Of a DNA stretch of 64,000 nt, positions 35,621 through 46,317 are shown piece after piece; positions within the stretch are counted from its first letter, which is position 1; each line of letters starts with the position of its first letter. This DNA is from Riptortus pedestris (lineage: Eukaryota; Arthropoda; Insecta; Hemiptera; Alydidae). The notes under the pieces were generated by a model that ran no database searches, was not told the origin of the DNA, and saw only the letters and a program-made list of their open reading frames with translations. The stretch is taken from positions 179,109,501-179,173,500 of the forward strand of contig CM032228.1 of the NCBI GenBank assembly GCA_019009955.1, in the 5' to 3' direction. The position numbers and the translations under genes are program-made.

Positions 35621-37165
35621 AAAAACTTGTAAATTTGTAATTTATTTTCCTGATGTTCTAAATAAGCATACTTTATTATTATTACACCAATGATGTACAT
35701 GATCTTTTATCAATTTTTAAATTATGGTTTATAAAAAATAAAGTTACTTCTAAGCAATTCCCTTAGATGTCCTGACTACAGAATGATATGTTCTTCATGG
35801 CTCAAAACAGACTAGGTTCTGAGGTATTTGCTTTTTAGGACACAACCTTCACCATGTAGCAATGCCAAGAAGTACGTCACTAAACTGAGCATATTTCCTG
35901 CTGAAGTAAAAATCCGATGAGTAGAAGTGGGGGTTTGAAGAAGGCTGAAAAGAAAGGAACGGATGTCTCGCTTAATATTTGAGTTACGAAAAAGTGAATA
36001 AAAGAACATTTGTAGACCATCAATAGTTTAAAAAAATTGTTTCTATAATATTATACAATAATAACACAAATAATTGATATTTCCGAATTCCCCCACCTTT
36101 CACCCCCCTCCCCGCCTATTTCAGTCAATAACGAATATTATCTTTAGTGTTGACTGAAACTGTTGCATATCTCGTTCGTTCTAGACCATATTATAGACAT
36201 TTTCGAGTAAAGAAGTAATTTTTTTACGTGGACAAAAATAGAACAAGTTTAGCAAAGTTAGGGGAGAAAAAGGAAAATCTACAGTTTCTGAATCATTGAA
36301 ACTTTTAATTTATTGAAAATTAACACATTAAAAAAACCTATCAGCAATACGCGTCTTTGACCAGTTGGAATAAAAATGCTTCCTTGAGAAAACAAACATT
36401 GGACTTATTAAGCACTGAATAATATCTTCATTATCATTAATAATACAAGTTTCCTGTCAAATCCATTTTTTATGTAAAAGTGTTGAATGGACTAATTGCC
36501 GGTTTATGTTTAAGGAAAGTTGCTACCTGTCAATGGTCGGTTGAAATAAAAATCATTTCCAATAAAAATAAAAACAGTGGATTAACTTAAGCACCATCAA
36601 TCCATTCATTTTCAACATATTATAGAGATTGCACTGTTTTTAACGGGAAACGGCAAAGTATGATTGGGTACATACATAGCACTGAAAACAAACAAGTTGC
36701 AAATATCTTGGTTAACATTGGAACTAGAGAAAATCGATCGAGCGATGATAGTAAAAAATTGAATTTTTCTTCTTTATACGTAAATATATAACTCCCTGTA
36801 GCTCCTCCGGTGGTTGTTCCTTCATTTTTGGTTTTTAACAATTTTAATTGGACTATTTGCTTTTTACTATTTATTCTATTTTATACTTTTTAACTGTAAA
36901 TATTAATTTTTTATTATTTATTTATTTAAACTATTTATTGGAATTGTGTATATATTCTACTGACAAGTTTTAATAACTAAATTTTAATTTCAATCAGTAA
37001 AAATAGTTTTCTTATTTCTGTAAATATTCACTGGGACACTAATTTGTATTTCTTAAAGTTTTATGTTTTAACTCTAATTCTTGACCATCAATATGTACAT
37101 ATACTCTTATTTTTTAATTAATTGACATATTATACAAAGTTTTTTATGGTAAATATTTGCCAGCA
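35621..37165. other. Unassigned AT-rich interval with repeat A-like fragments
   Basis: 35930-36200 resembles 46041-46260 ('gagttacgaaaaagtgaata', 'catcaatagttta'), a diverged HINE-like or related dispersed repeat. 36600-36840 may be a further fragment. No gene recognised. Confidence 0.4.
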
Positions 37166-37225
37166 GGGCACTGATGATGGAGTGCATGCTTTGAAAGCGC
37201 TCTGTCGCATCGAATAAACAACTGT
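37165..37225 (+). ncRNA. Hammerhead-ribozyme-like motif, Penelope pseudo-LTR type
   Basis: CTGATGA at 37171-37177 is followed, 15 nt later, by GAAA (37193-37196), then GCG...CGC (short stem III) and 'atcgaataaacaa'. The layout matches the PLE-type motifs at 44720-44760 and 48536-48575 (CTGANGATGGAG...GAAAGCGCT...AATAAA). Pairing of stem II relies on wobble pairs and stem I is not clear, so activity is doubtful. Confidence 0.4.
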
Positions 37226-37574
37226 GAAGGAACGAGGCCTTTTTTTTTTTCTTACCTGAGAAAATTGAATTTGTAACAAGATTATTTATGCAACATTTTT
37301 TGATTTGGCTGATGATAACGGAAATGATTATGGATTTACCCCTCTTTAACCCCCCTCCTCCTTGTTTTGCTATGAAAACAATTTTTGTGATCCTTGATAA
37401 ATATTTAAAAATGAATATTCTAGCAAGGCACTTCCAAGAAACACTAATTAACTGTTTAAAGCAGAAAACTAGGAGATGAAATATCTCAGTTAATGCCTTA
37501 ATTTTCATCACAATTATCGTTATTATCTTGATTGAAATATTGTCTAATTTTTGAAATCTCAAATATTTTCATCA
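37226..37574. other. Unassigned interval
   Basis: A poly-T run at 37240-37250, otherwise unique AT-rich sequence. A long minus-strand frame (37107-37562) has no recognisable similarity. Confidence 0.35.
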
Positions 37575-37727
37575 TTTTAGCAGATTTCCCTTAAGGGAAA
37601 TCAGCTATTGAGGTTGTACTCATGACGGAATTTTCGACATTTTTCTTCAAATGTCCATCGATCCTACCTAGTAGATGACGAAAATGAGGTCCGTTCAAAA
37701 CTGTATATATATATCTATATATATATA

Positions 37728-37778
<51 letters not shown>

Positions 37779-38328
37779 ATATTTGTCTGTTACCGCTCTA
37801 GCGGTCGCAATTTTTGTTTGATCCTTACCAAACTTCATATTTAAGCGTTTTATGTAAAAAGAAAGATCAAGTTCGTTAACGGCTGAAATCGGACCAGTGG
37901 GAGGGGGGGTTTAGAGGGGAGGATTTTCGAAAATTCGAAATATCTCCGTTACTATACGTCGGATCAAAAGATTGTATAGAACCAATCTTATTGCAAATAA
38001 AATTTACTATAAATAATGTTCTATACATTAATTCTCTATCTTGAATATTAACCGAGATATTTGCATTTGTATTCTGCGTGTCAACAATAGGCTATGTTCG
38101 GAGTTTCCGACGAGAGCTCTGGCGGCCGTTTCCATAACTATCGTCCCTCGTGAATAGGTTTAGAGGTTAGGTTAACTGTTAGAAACTACTGGGTTATTAC
38201 GCCCTAAATAATGTTTTTTAGGTTTAGAGGTTTCTTACTACTACAGTTGTTATTAGGTGATTTCTCTATTGTAAAACTTCACGTGGGAAATCTGCTTAGT
38301 TTACGCAGCCCCTGCGTGACGGACTTTT
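37575..38328 (+). mobile_element. Repeat A (HINE-like), full-length copy
   Basis: Complete plus-strand copy, 754 bp. It starts TTTTAGCAGATTTCCC with the 20-bp palindrome GATTTCCCTTAAGGGAAATC, then 'gtccatcgatcctacctag' and 'gacgaaaatgaggtccgttc'. A TA/ATCT microsatellite spans 37705-37783, followed by 'taccgctctagcggtcgcaa'. The subterminal inverted repeat GGGAAATCTGCT (38285-38296) precedes the hairpin CGCAGCCCCTGCG and TGACGGACTTTT. The segment at 38060-38250 differs from the 40.2 and 57.2 kb copies, so it is a distinct subfamily or recombinant. Confidence 0.82.
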
Positions 38329-40173
38329 TTTAAACTCATTTCTCAAAGTGTCATAAAACATTTTTCTTATTCCTTTCATTATCAGCTCGCAGTATGCAAC
38401 TCTTCTCAAGCTCATATAGAACTACCCAGGACTCACCATGAGCAGATAGATGATGGCACTTCCCATCCGTGCCCTCTCTTACACCCACCCAATGACAGCA
38501 CTTAATTACATTTCTCAGACTATTCTTTAACAGTTAAATTGTACTTTTTTGTCGTAAATTGACCAAATATTTCTATGAAACGTCCTAGTTTTTATTAAGC
38601 TTTCTCTTTTCTTATGATAACAGACCAATTTTGATGAAGCTGTTATCTCTTTGATATCCAAGTGATGAATCTCAAAAAGAGCGCATTCAGAACTCAAATT
38701 TAAATTCTCGGCTTCCAGTAATCTTTTTAAAGCGTATGTTGGCATGCAATGTGTAAGAGATCGTCAAGACAAGAAATCATACCGAGGTATTGTGATGCTT
38801 CGAAATTTATTTTTGGTGTCTCAAACATTCTTACGTGTTTGCTGGTTTGTTTCTAGCTCGAACGTTGATAAGACATCTTGAAGCCAGTTTCTTTATATGC
38901 TCCCTCTCATCAACTAACATGGATAAAGAGCATGTTTTCAGAATTGTCTTGAATACATTTAAATGGAATTTCCTGATTTTTCTAAGAGAGATAAGTGCAA
39001 CTCCTAATAGTCTCCAAGTTTTTAACTCCATTAGTAACTTTTGTATTGCACTTGATCCTGAACTAGTTTGGAGCGTACACTATTACTATGAAAGTTGTGA
39101 GCACTCTTAAACTCACAAGTTGGAGTAGTAGTAGCTCTACATACAATCTTCATATAAGATTCTGTTTGCTGTAGTCAACCATCTGGCATGGAAAAGCTTT
39201 TCCCTGAGCTAGCAAAAGGTTGCACAGTGCGAGCTAATAATAAAAAGAAAAAGTTGTTATGACACTTTATGTAAATGCTGACAGGAAAAATTGTGTTCAA
39301 AAAATGGTGAAAATATTGGAAATTTTGATGAACTTTAGCCTTAATTCGCAGGCTGAAACCGTTATCTAAAATGTATATTTAAGTCCTTGTTCTATTGTAC
39401 CATTTAACAACCACTTGTCATAATTGTTCTCGTTTCCAATTTAAAAAAAAACTGCCAAACTGAAAAAAATTCAAACATACAACAACGTTAAACAAAAAGC
39501 ACAGATTCAAGATGACGTCGTATAAATTAATTGTTTTAAAGAATTGTTACTAATTCTAAACCTCATTACACAGTCATTGAAAGAGATACGTTTCAGAAAA
39601 TAAAAAATTGATGATTTTCACTCCACCCCAATGGACAGGCTCGTAAAATTAATTTCTTACATGAAAATAGAAAATAATTATTTTTTTTAATCAGACGCTC
39701 TCAAGAAACAGTAATAAATTATAAAATATCTCGTGATCGGAGCTCTTAAGTCTAAACTTTCATAAATCTAAATAAAGTTTAAAGTTTCCCTCAGCCCCCC
39801 CCCCAAAAAAAATCGTTCTTTATTTAATTTCTGTTTTAGACCAATTGCTGAAGGCTAGTGTATTAAACTGTAAAGAACGGAGAAAGGAGATATAAACATT
39901 AATAAGAAGGAAGACATGATGTATACCATATCTTCAAAGACATCTCCTGAAGAAGAAGGGGAGTGCACGGCCTTCCCCCCCCCCCATCTATTTGAGCGAA
40001 ACTTTTTTAGTGCGTAGTAACAAATTCTGTTAAAGCGAGAGAACGCACTTTTCACGCTTTCGTCTAAAAAAAAGGTCTAAGTTTGCCTGAAAGCCTTGAC
40101 GTATTCCGAATACCCTCTTCCTTAAGAGTTCCCGTGGCTGAGTTGGTATCTCGAGATCCCCGGGAGCAACTAT
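38329..40173. other. Unassigned interval
   Basis: No recognised gene. Overlapping open frames at 38831-39110 on both strands lack similarity. 39840-39925 recurs inverted at 16018-16100, next to repeat A in both places. Poly-C lies near 39798 and 39979. Confidence 0.4.
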
Positions 40174-40299
40174 TTTTAGCAGATTTCCCTTAAGGGAAAT
40201 CAGCTATTGAGGTTGTACTCATGACGGAATTTTCGAAATTTTTCTTCAAATGTCCATCGATCCTACCTAGTAGATGACGAAAATGAGGTCCGTTCAAAA

Positions 40300-40361
<62 letters not shown>

Positions 40362-40792
40362 TTGTCTGTTAACGCTCTAGTGGTCACAATTTTTGTTGTA
40401 TCATTACCAAACTCGATATCGTTTTATGCAAAAAGAAAGATCAAGTTCGTTAACGGTTGAAATTGGACGAGTGGGAGGGGGGTTTAGAGGGGAGGATTTT
40501 CGAAAATTCGAAATATCTCCGTTACTAGACGTCGCATCGAACAATTTTACAGAATCAATCTTATTGCAAATTAAATTTACTATAAATATTGTTATATACA
40601 TTTATTCCCTATCTTGAATATTAACCGAGATATTTGCATTTTTATTAAATTCGGGCCGATAACGGATGTTTGAATTTCCCGCCTAAAGAATAGCTAGTTC
40701 GGCCCTTTGCCGTAACTGTTCGACTCTCGTATGGAGATTTCTCTATTGTATAACTTCACGTGGGAAATCTGCTTAGATAACGCAGCCCCTGT
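40174..40792 (+). mobile_element. Repeat A (HINE-like), nearly complete copy
   Basis: Starts TTTTAGCAGATTTCCC, TA microsatellite about 40301-40355, then 'taacgctctagtggtcacaa'. The body closely matches the 57.2 kb copy; the subterminal GGGAAATCTGCT is followed by 'cgcagcccctg', then unrelated 'ttttattc', so the last bases of the hairpin end are lost or altered. Confidence 0.8.
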
Positions 40793-40937
40793 TTTATTCT
40801 AGAACTTTTTTTAATTTTTTGTTCCTTGGGCACTTATTTAATATTAATAAATAAATAAAAAGTCTTTTTAATTATTGTCATTTATTTTTTACCGTATCCC
40901 ATATATTTAAAGAAAATTCAAAGTAAAACTTTTTTTA

Positions 40938-41095
40938 TTGAGGATGAATATGGTGTTGAAGGATAGAATGAATTTTAATACGATCCTCTCTAAATGATTT
41001 CTGTTCAATGAAATACAAGCAGTTTTGGAGATGCTTGATACAATTTTCAACTTGATGATAGGAATGTACGTCAGTGATCCGAGGCCAGGAATAAT
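40938..41095 (+). mobile_element. Short MITE (family D), copy 2
   Basis: Its interior matches 6553-6684 in the same orientation. It ends 'aacttgatgatag' and 'tacgtcagtgatccgaggcc', the inverse of the start of copy 1. The left terminal repeat is missing. Confidence 0.55.
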
Positions 41096-41379
41096 GAAAA
41101 TATAGCTCTTAAGTATAAAACTGTTAAAGAATATTTTTATGTCTAGAGCTAGAAAATCTTAAATATCTTTATTAATTGTAAAATGAAATAATAAAAAATA
41201 AATGGGAAAAGGTAAATAAAACCGTTTAAAAATATTATCAAAATATTCGCGTAATTATTGATAATTGATATATACGTATTTATGTATTCAATTAATAGTA
41301 ATATATGTCTTGTATAATATTAAATATTTTCTTAAACCTATTACATTTTTGACAGAAAGCATTCGAGTTTTCTTTAAAT

Positions 41380-41520
41380 ATATTTGAAACTTCAAAATAT
41401 CTCCATTATTACGAGTCGAAAAATTGAATAGAACCAATCTTAATGTAAATTAAACGTTCTGTAAGTATTGTTATACACGTTTGTTTCTCTATCTTGATTA
41501 TTAACCAAGATACTATGAAT
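41380..41520 (+). repeat. Repeat A (HINE-like) internal fragment
   Basis: 'caaaatatctccattattac', 'agaaccaatcttaatgtaaa' and 'ctctatcttgattattaacc' follow the order of the repeat A body, plus orientation, diverged. Confidence 0.55.
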
Positions 41521-42672
41521 TGCGAGAGTTTGGTGATTATCTGAAGAGATTAATAGAGCAATCAATGAGGAAATTCTAAGGGTGGCCTAAAGTGAAGTAG
41601 ATAAAGGGTCTTAAAAGAGGTACTCAGTTTCGAAAAATTTTATACTTTAAGTTGGTTTTCTGGCAGAGGAATGTGAATTATATTTCAGTACTGCAATATT
41701 TATAGCATTTTTAAGAAGTACATTGATAGTTATTAACTGCAAATAAATAATACGAAAAGTCGATTTTATTTAGGCTATTCCTTATTAATAAGGTATACCT
41801 TTACTATTTGTTAAGAAATCACTGTTTCAAGTTGTTATGCAAAAGTTTTTAAAATTTCGTAGACTGGTTAAATTACCTGAATGTGTCCAATTTTTCGGGA
41901 AATTTGATTTTTATAGTATGTATTGACGGGGAGTTAAGAGGAAAATGCAAATTTACGTAACAGATTCTACTTTTTTTAAAATAAAAAAAAATTACTTATT
42001 TTTCTACTTTTTTTTTATTTCATAGAATATTAAATCTAGAATACTACAATGCCATCACATTCTACATTATCTCGGCACGAAGTTGATTTGTGGAGGTTCT
42101 CATTACAAAAAAAAATCCTCGTTTTTTCATTTAAAAAAAGTATTAATTATCTTAAGTTTCTTTTCATACTTGATTAGGAGATTATACACCCTGTATTTTT
42201 ATTTGGTCTGCCCACTTTTGTCTTCAGTCACTTGGCATCCTGGGGCAATTATGCTCGGTAGTTGAACTTCGAGAGATCGACTGACAACTAGTGAAATCAT
42301 TCGGCTATCCATGAAAAATATATTATTTCTATTCGGTAATAAGTTGTATACCCTGGGAATAATAAATTGTTTAAGTTATAAGCACTTAATTAGTTTTGAA
42401 ATTTCTACCCTCTGTCAGTCGGAGTTTTATAGCTAACAATTGTAAAGCAGGAGACACGCTTGCCAGGTTTCCTTTCTTCTTTGAGAGTATAGATATGTAT
42501 GAACTACTTTCAAGACGAACCATCCAAGAATCGGGATGATTGCAAAGTTCTCCTAGAGAGTTTGGAAGTATAAGGGGAGAGGTGACTTGGAGTCGGAGAA
42601 GCCGATTGAAAGGAAGAGGAAGGAGAAAATCGTAGTCACAGAAAAGAAAACCCAGCCCCAAAGGAGGATGTG

Positions 42673-42675
<3 letters not shown>
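41521..42675. other. Unassigned AT-rich interval
   Basis: No gene or repeat recognised; T- and A-rich runs at 41965-42015. Confidence 0.4.

Positions 42676-42752
<77 letters not shown>
42676..42752. repeat. (GA)n microsatellite
   Basis: About 38 uninterrupted GA units in a purine-rich context. Long open frames crossing it on both strands (poly-RE, poly-SL) are consequences of the repeat, not genes. Confidence 0.95.
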
Positions 42753-42755
<3 letters not shown>

Positions 42756-43293
42756 GAGGGAGTGGGAGGGGAGAGATTTGCGAAGAGAAAGATAGAAGGA
42801 AAGTAGACAGCATAAAAAATAGTGGAGCGGGAGGATGTGGGGCTGTTTCGAACATTTAACCCCCCCCCCCCGTCTGCCAAACTCGACCAACCCTCAGAGA
42901 AATAATCCATTAAGACAGTTCTCCCCCCACTTCTGCCTAGAACTCCCCTCCCGACATTTGGGACCAATCCACAGCGCCCAGAGATTACAATGTATCATGG
43001 CCAGTCATCTATTTATTGAAATGTTCGGGGGAGGTTTTTTTTTCTCCCCTCTTTTATGACGGATTTCATTCTACTTCCAACTGATAATATCCTATCTCAG
43101 TATATAGCATATCATCCTTTATCGTAGGCTATCCTTCAATTACTATTGGACATTTATGTTTCAACTTCAAAATATATATGTATACAATATATACAAAATC
43201 ATTTTTCTTTTTAAACCAAAGCTTAAAAGTTGAACAAAATATAGAGCTTTAATATTCAAATTATTTCCACCAAGGAGGGCTTAACATAAAATG
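42753..43293. other. Unassigned interval
   Basis: Purine-rich flank of the microsatellite, a poly-C run (42860-42870), then AT-rich unique sequence. No gene recognised. Confidence 0.4.
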
Positions 43294-43297
43294 ATAC

Positions 43298-43864
43298 TGT
43301 TACGTTTATTACAAAATCAATAATAAACGTTGTTTATTAGAGTTCTTTTGGATTACAAAATTAAACACACACAAGCTTCAGAGTTTTTATCACTGTACAA
43401 TTTATTTAACAATGGTCTACACACTTGGTTAATTAATCTTACCTACTACTCACAGTATGCACTGATAGCTTCACTTTTCTTGGTATTACACAGTTCAATA
43501 ACTCACTCAAGGTCACTGAAGTTCACAAAACAAAACACGGCACTGCACTGCCCTTTACTTAAATACGGCACTATACTGCTCTTCACATAAAACACTTTAC
43601 CGCACTGCAACTAAGACGCACTGTTCGCTAAAGCTGCAATGAACGCACTTTTGATCACTTGAAGACAGCTGAGAACAAACCTAACTAACAGGGGCTGTCC
43701 TTTTATAACTTGTCGGAAAACATCAAAGCGGATGGGCTCTTTTAGATCTGGACGGGTATTCCCGAGGGCGGTCGAGACCATCGTCGGCACCTTTGATCTA
43801 CTTCCTACTTCTTAAATATGTGATTAACCCTGTTTAATTTTTCGTGTACTTAATTTTCGCAACA
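43298..43864 (+). mobile_element. Solo LTR, copy 2 (TG...CA) with 4-bp TSD
   Basis: 567 bp beginning TGTTACG and ending CGCAACA, flanked by exact ATAC (43294-43297 and 43865-43868). Homologous to 32318-32912. A 4-bp TSD and TG...CA ends fit a Gypsy-type LTR retrotransposon; no internal coding region is present. Confidence 0.78.
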
Positions 43865-44189
43865 ATACATTATAGATAAGACTAAGAGAAATAAGTTCAT
43901 TATTTTTAAGACATAAGGGAGGCATGGAAGTTGTCACATTTATACCAATATTACTAGTCGTAATCGGTATGGTACTCTCAAAAAAAGACACATTTTGCTA
44001 TTTATCAAAAAGAGCCTAGTTAAAGTATAAACTTTGTCTCACATACATTTATGACACACTTCCATATCAGAACTACTCACAAAAATATTAATAATTATTA
44101 TAATTACAATTAGTTACAAGTACAGGACGGAGCAGAGGAAACGTATATTTTTGAATTGCTAGTGTGCGGCAACGAGAGGAGTATTGGCC

Positions 44190-44545
44190 TTGAATGAATG
44201 TTGGCAGACTGCGCATACAATGCAGTTTCAGTCGCTATGGAGCTTTGGAGCGTAGAGCATCGTGTGTTCCTTGTCGAGCAGTACTTGTTATTTCGAGGTA
44301 TGGTGATGTTTACTTGCACCCTCGCACACCCGATTTGTCGATGTGCGACTTTTTTTTGTGGGGATATTGAAAATCAAAACTCTACATGAACAATCGATGA
44401 CATGAGTAATTCTATTCGTCAGGAAATTATGACCCAATGAAATGTCGGAGAGAGCCATGCGTAACTTTCGGGAGAGGATCCAAATTTGTATCCAGCAAGA
44501 AGGACGTCATCTCCAAAACATTATTTTCAAATCTAATTAAAGTAT
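44190..44545 (+). pseudogene. Internally deleted mariner-type transposase
   Basis: Two ends of a Tc1/mariner-superfamily transposase are fused with the middle missing. At 44238-44289 the frame reads WSVEHRVFLVEQYLL, matching the N-terminal helix-turn-helix start of insect mariner-like transposases. After a short junction, about 44325-44545 gives, across frameshifts, SPDLSMC..FFLWGYLKSK, then AIRQEIMT, and a C-terminal block resembling 'MRNFRERIQICIQQEGRHLQ'. The catalytic D,D and most of the protein are absent. No terminal inverted repeats were identified. Such deletion derivatives can be mobilised only by a full-length relative elsewhere. Confidence 0.62.
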
Positions 44546-44639
44546 GTATATTTTAAAACTGCATTAAAAAATCGATCACTTAATACTTATTTTTATCAAA
44601 CCGTGTCTAAGTAATTCAATAGTGAAAAACATGTTCTAC

Positions 44640-44958
44640 GGCAGTGTTTGTTGGAAGTGAAGAATATTTACTTGGAGAGAGAGAAAAAAAACGTCCCATT
44701 CTTCACAATTTGTTTATTTCAGCGCTAAGCGCTTTCAAAGACTAATGTCTCCATCTTCAGAGCTACACATGAAAAATAAATAACATTAATAAATACTCTA
44801 TACATTGCAACAGGGTCATGAAACATATTAACATCAATAAATAAAACACAAGATAAATATCTAACAATGAACATAATAAATGTACTTAAGTCAAATCTTA
44901 AAATAAATAAAACACAGAGAGTGAGAGATCTATTGAGGTATAGGAATATATTACTGAC
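44640..44958 (-). mobile_element. Penelope-like element, 3' region with hammerhead-like motif
   Basis: Downstream (minus strand) of the GIY-YIG frame. 44720-44760 read on the minus strand gives CTGAAGA, the paired GGAGAC/GTCTTT, GAAA, GCGC TTA GCGC, then 'tgaaataaacaa'. It is homologous to the pseudo-LTR units at 48452-49190, including 'cttcacaatttgtttatttc' and 'gaatatttacttggagagag'. The base after stem III is G, where hammerheads need A, C or U, so self-cleavage is doubtful. Confidence 0.65.
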
Positions 44959-45516
44959 CTACTTGCATGCGCTCATTGGGAAAGACAGCAAGCAACTGGC
45001 TGGCACGCGGGAGATAACATCGAGGTCCAGTACCCCTACCATTGCAGACATATAACAATCGGTCTTTTTGTTTAAACAGTGACTACCAATAAGTTTCTTA
45101 TTCAATGCAATCTCCAGACCTTCCAATGCACTTAGTTTTTTACCTTTCTTGGCCTCATGTAATAAGCACACTTCATGGGCTCCTTCACTCTGGCCCTCTT
45201 GTTCTTGATGGCAGAAAAATTCGGAATCTGAGCGATAACCATGTTCTCTACACCGGGTTCTTATATTTCTTCCTGTTTGGCCGATGTAAGCTCCTTTGCA
45301 TGTACCACATCCTATTTTGTATACCCCAGACCTGTCTTTTATATCGATAGGATCTTTAGCCCTGCTTAACATATCGCCCAGATTCGATCCGCTCTTATAT
45401 GCTACTCCCACTCCAATTTTACTTAGTACGCATCCTATTTTCTCCGAGAGTTTTCCTAAATATGGAATAGCGCACCAACGGAACTTCTTAGCAAACATGT
45501 GTTTCATCTGCTCCAC
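44959..45516 (-). pseudogene. Penelope-like element, GIY-YIG endonuclease domain (5'-truncated)
   Basis: A 185-codon open stretch encoding the C-terminal part of a Penelope-like retroelement protein. The linker (residues 16-50: AIPYLGKLSEKIGCVLSKIG and beyond) leads into the GIY-YIG nuclease: GVYKIGC at 64-70 (GIY strand as GVY), YIGQTGR at 77-83 (YIG strand plus conserved Arg), then REH at 90-92, with a CxxC-like Cys pair (C70, C73). The block HEVCLLHEAKKGKKLSALEGLEIAL (about 114-138) follows. Such elements prime reverse transcription at sites nicked by this nuclease. The reverse transcriptase, expected at higher coordinates, is missing: the homology stops near 45530 where a SINE begins. The true start is outside this frame, so it is a fragment even though the frame itself has few or no lesions. 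Confidence 0.86.
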
Positions 45517-45534
45517 CGCGTATTATTAAATATT

Positions 45535-45741
45535 ATTATTATTTATTAACGTCCACTTTTTGCAACTAAGGCTAACTGGGGCGGGTTATCTACAGGTTAC
45601 CACCCTTTTCTAGCCAGGGTGGGACTTAGGATTTTATTTAATGAATTTTGTCACTAAATAAATTCCCTTGCCCAGACGGGAATGGAACTCGCCACTCTAG
45701 GATTACCATGTGAGATTAAAGACAACGCTTTAACTCGCGTG
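45535..45741 (-). mobile_element. tRNA-derived SINE
   Basis: Minus orientation: 'ttaacgtccactttttgcaa', 'ggcgggttatctacaggtta', 'agacgggaatggaactcgcc', 'taactcgcgtgg'. The last bases of the head are missing. It adjoins the truncated end of the Penelope fragment. Confidence 0.82.
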
Positions 45742-46276
45742 GAAATATTATTAATACATTCAACAAGTCCTGACGTAGTAACCAATTTTTCCAATGCTTT
45801 AGATTGTCAGTTGATAGAGGTCTGAAATTAAAACAGTGTATTGTTCCTTATTTTTCTGTTCTCTTTTCAATGCGAGAGTGCTTATATTAATGATATCTTT
45901 GCATTGAGGAAATAACTGCCATAGTTTATAACAGCTATTTACTCCCTTTTCGAAGTAAAAGAAGTATCGTGTTTTTACCCATTCATAATGTATCTTAACT
46001 AGGTTTGGTAAACTAAGCAGATTTCCCTCGTGCATTAGTGGGGGGGGGGGTTACTGAAGGCTGAAAACAAGTAAGTAAGAATAACTCGCCTAACACTTCA
46101 ATTACGAAAAATGCATAGAATAACAATTGTAGAACCTCAATAGTTTAACAAGATTTATAACATTTCATGATCCGAGTCTTATAAAGAAGATAAACGTTTT
46201 CGAGTAACATAACGATATAGCCTAATTGAAGATGTCATCACATGGCGTATTTGCAGGTGTCTCACAAAGTAATAGT

Positions 46277-46279
<3 letters not shown>
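45742..46279. other. Unassigned interval with a repeat A-like fragment
   Basis: 46013-46035 ('aactaagcagatttccctcg') is the 3' subterminal piece of repeat A; 46041-46260 resembles 35930-36200. No gene recognised. Confidence 0.45.

Positions 46280-46317
<38 letters not shown>

Noticed and set aside
37107..37562. 151-codon minus-strand frame
   Set aside because: Low-complexity AT-rich translation with no recognisable motif; it overlaps a hammerhead-like Penelope fragment.
42386..42967. Long open frames rich in SL or RE on both strands
   Set aside because: They are products of the (GA)n microsatellite at 42676-42752; the flanks have no recognisable protein similarity.
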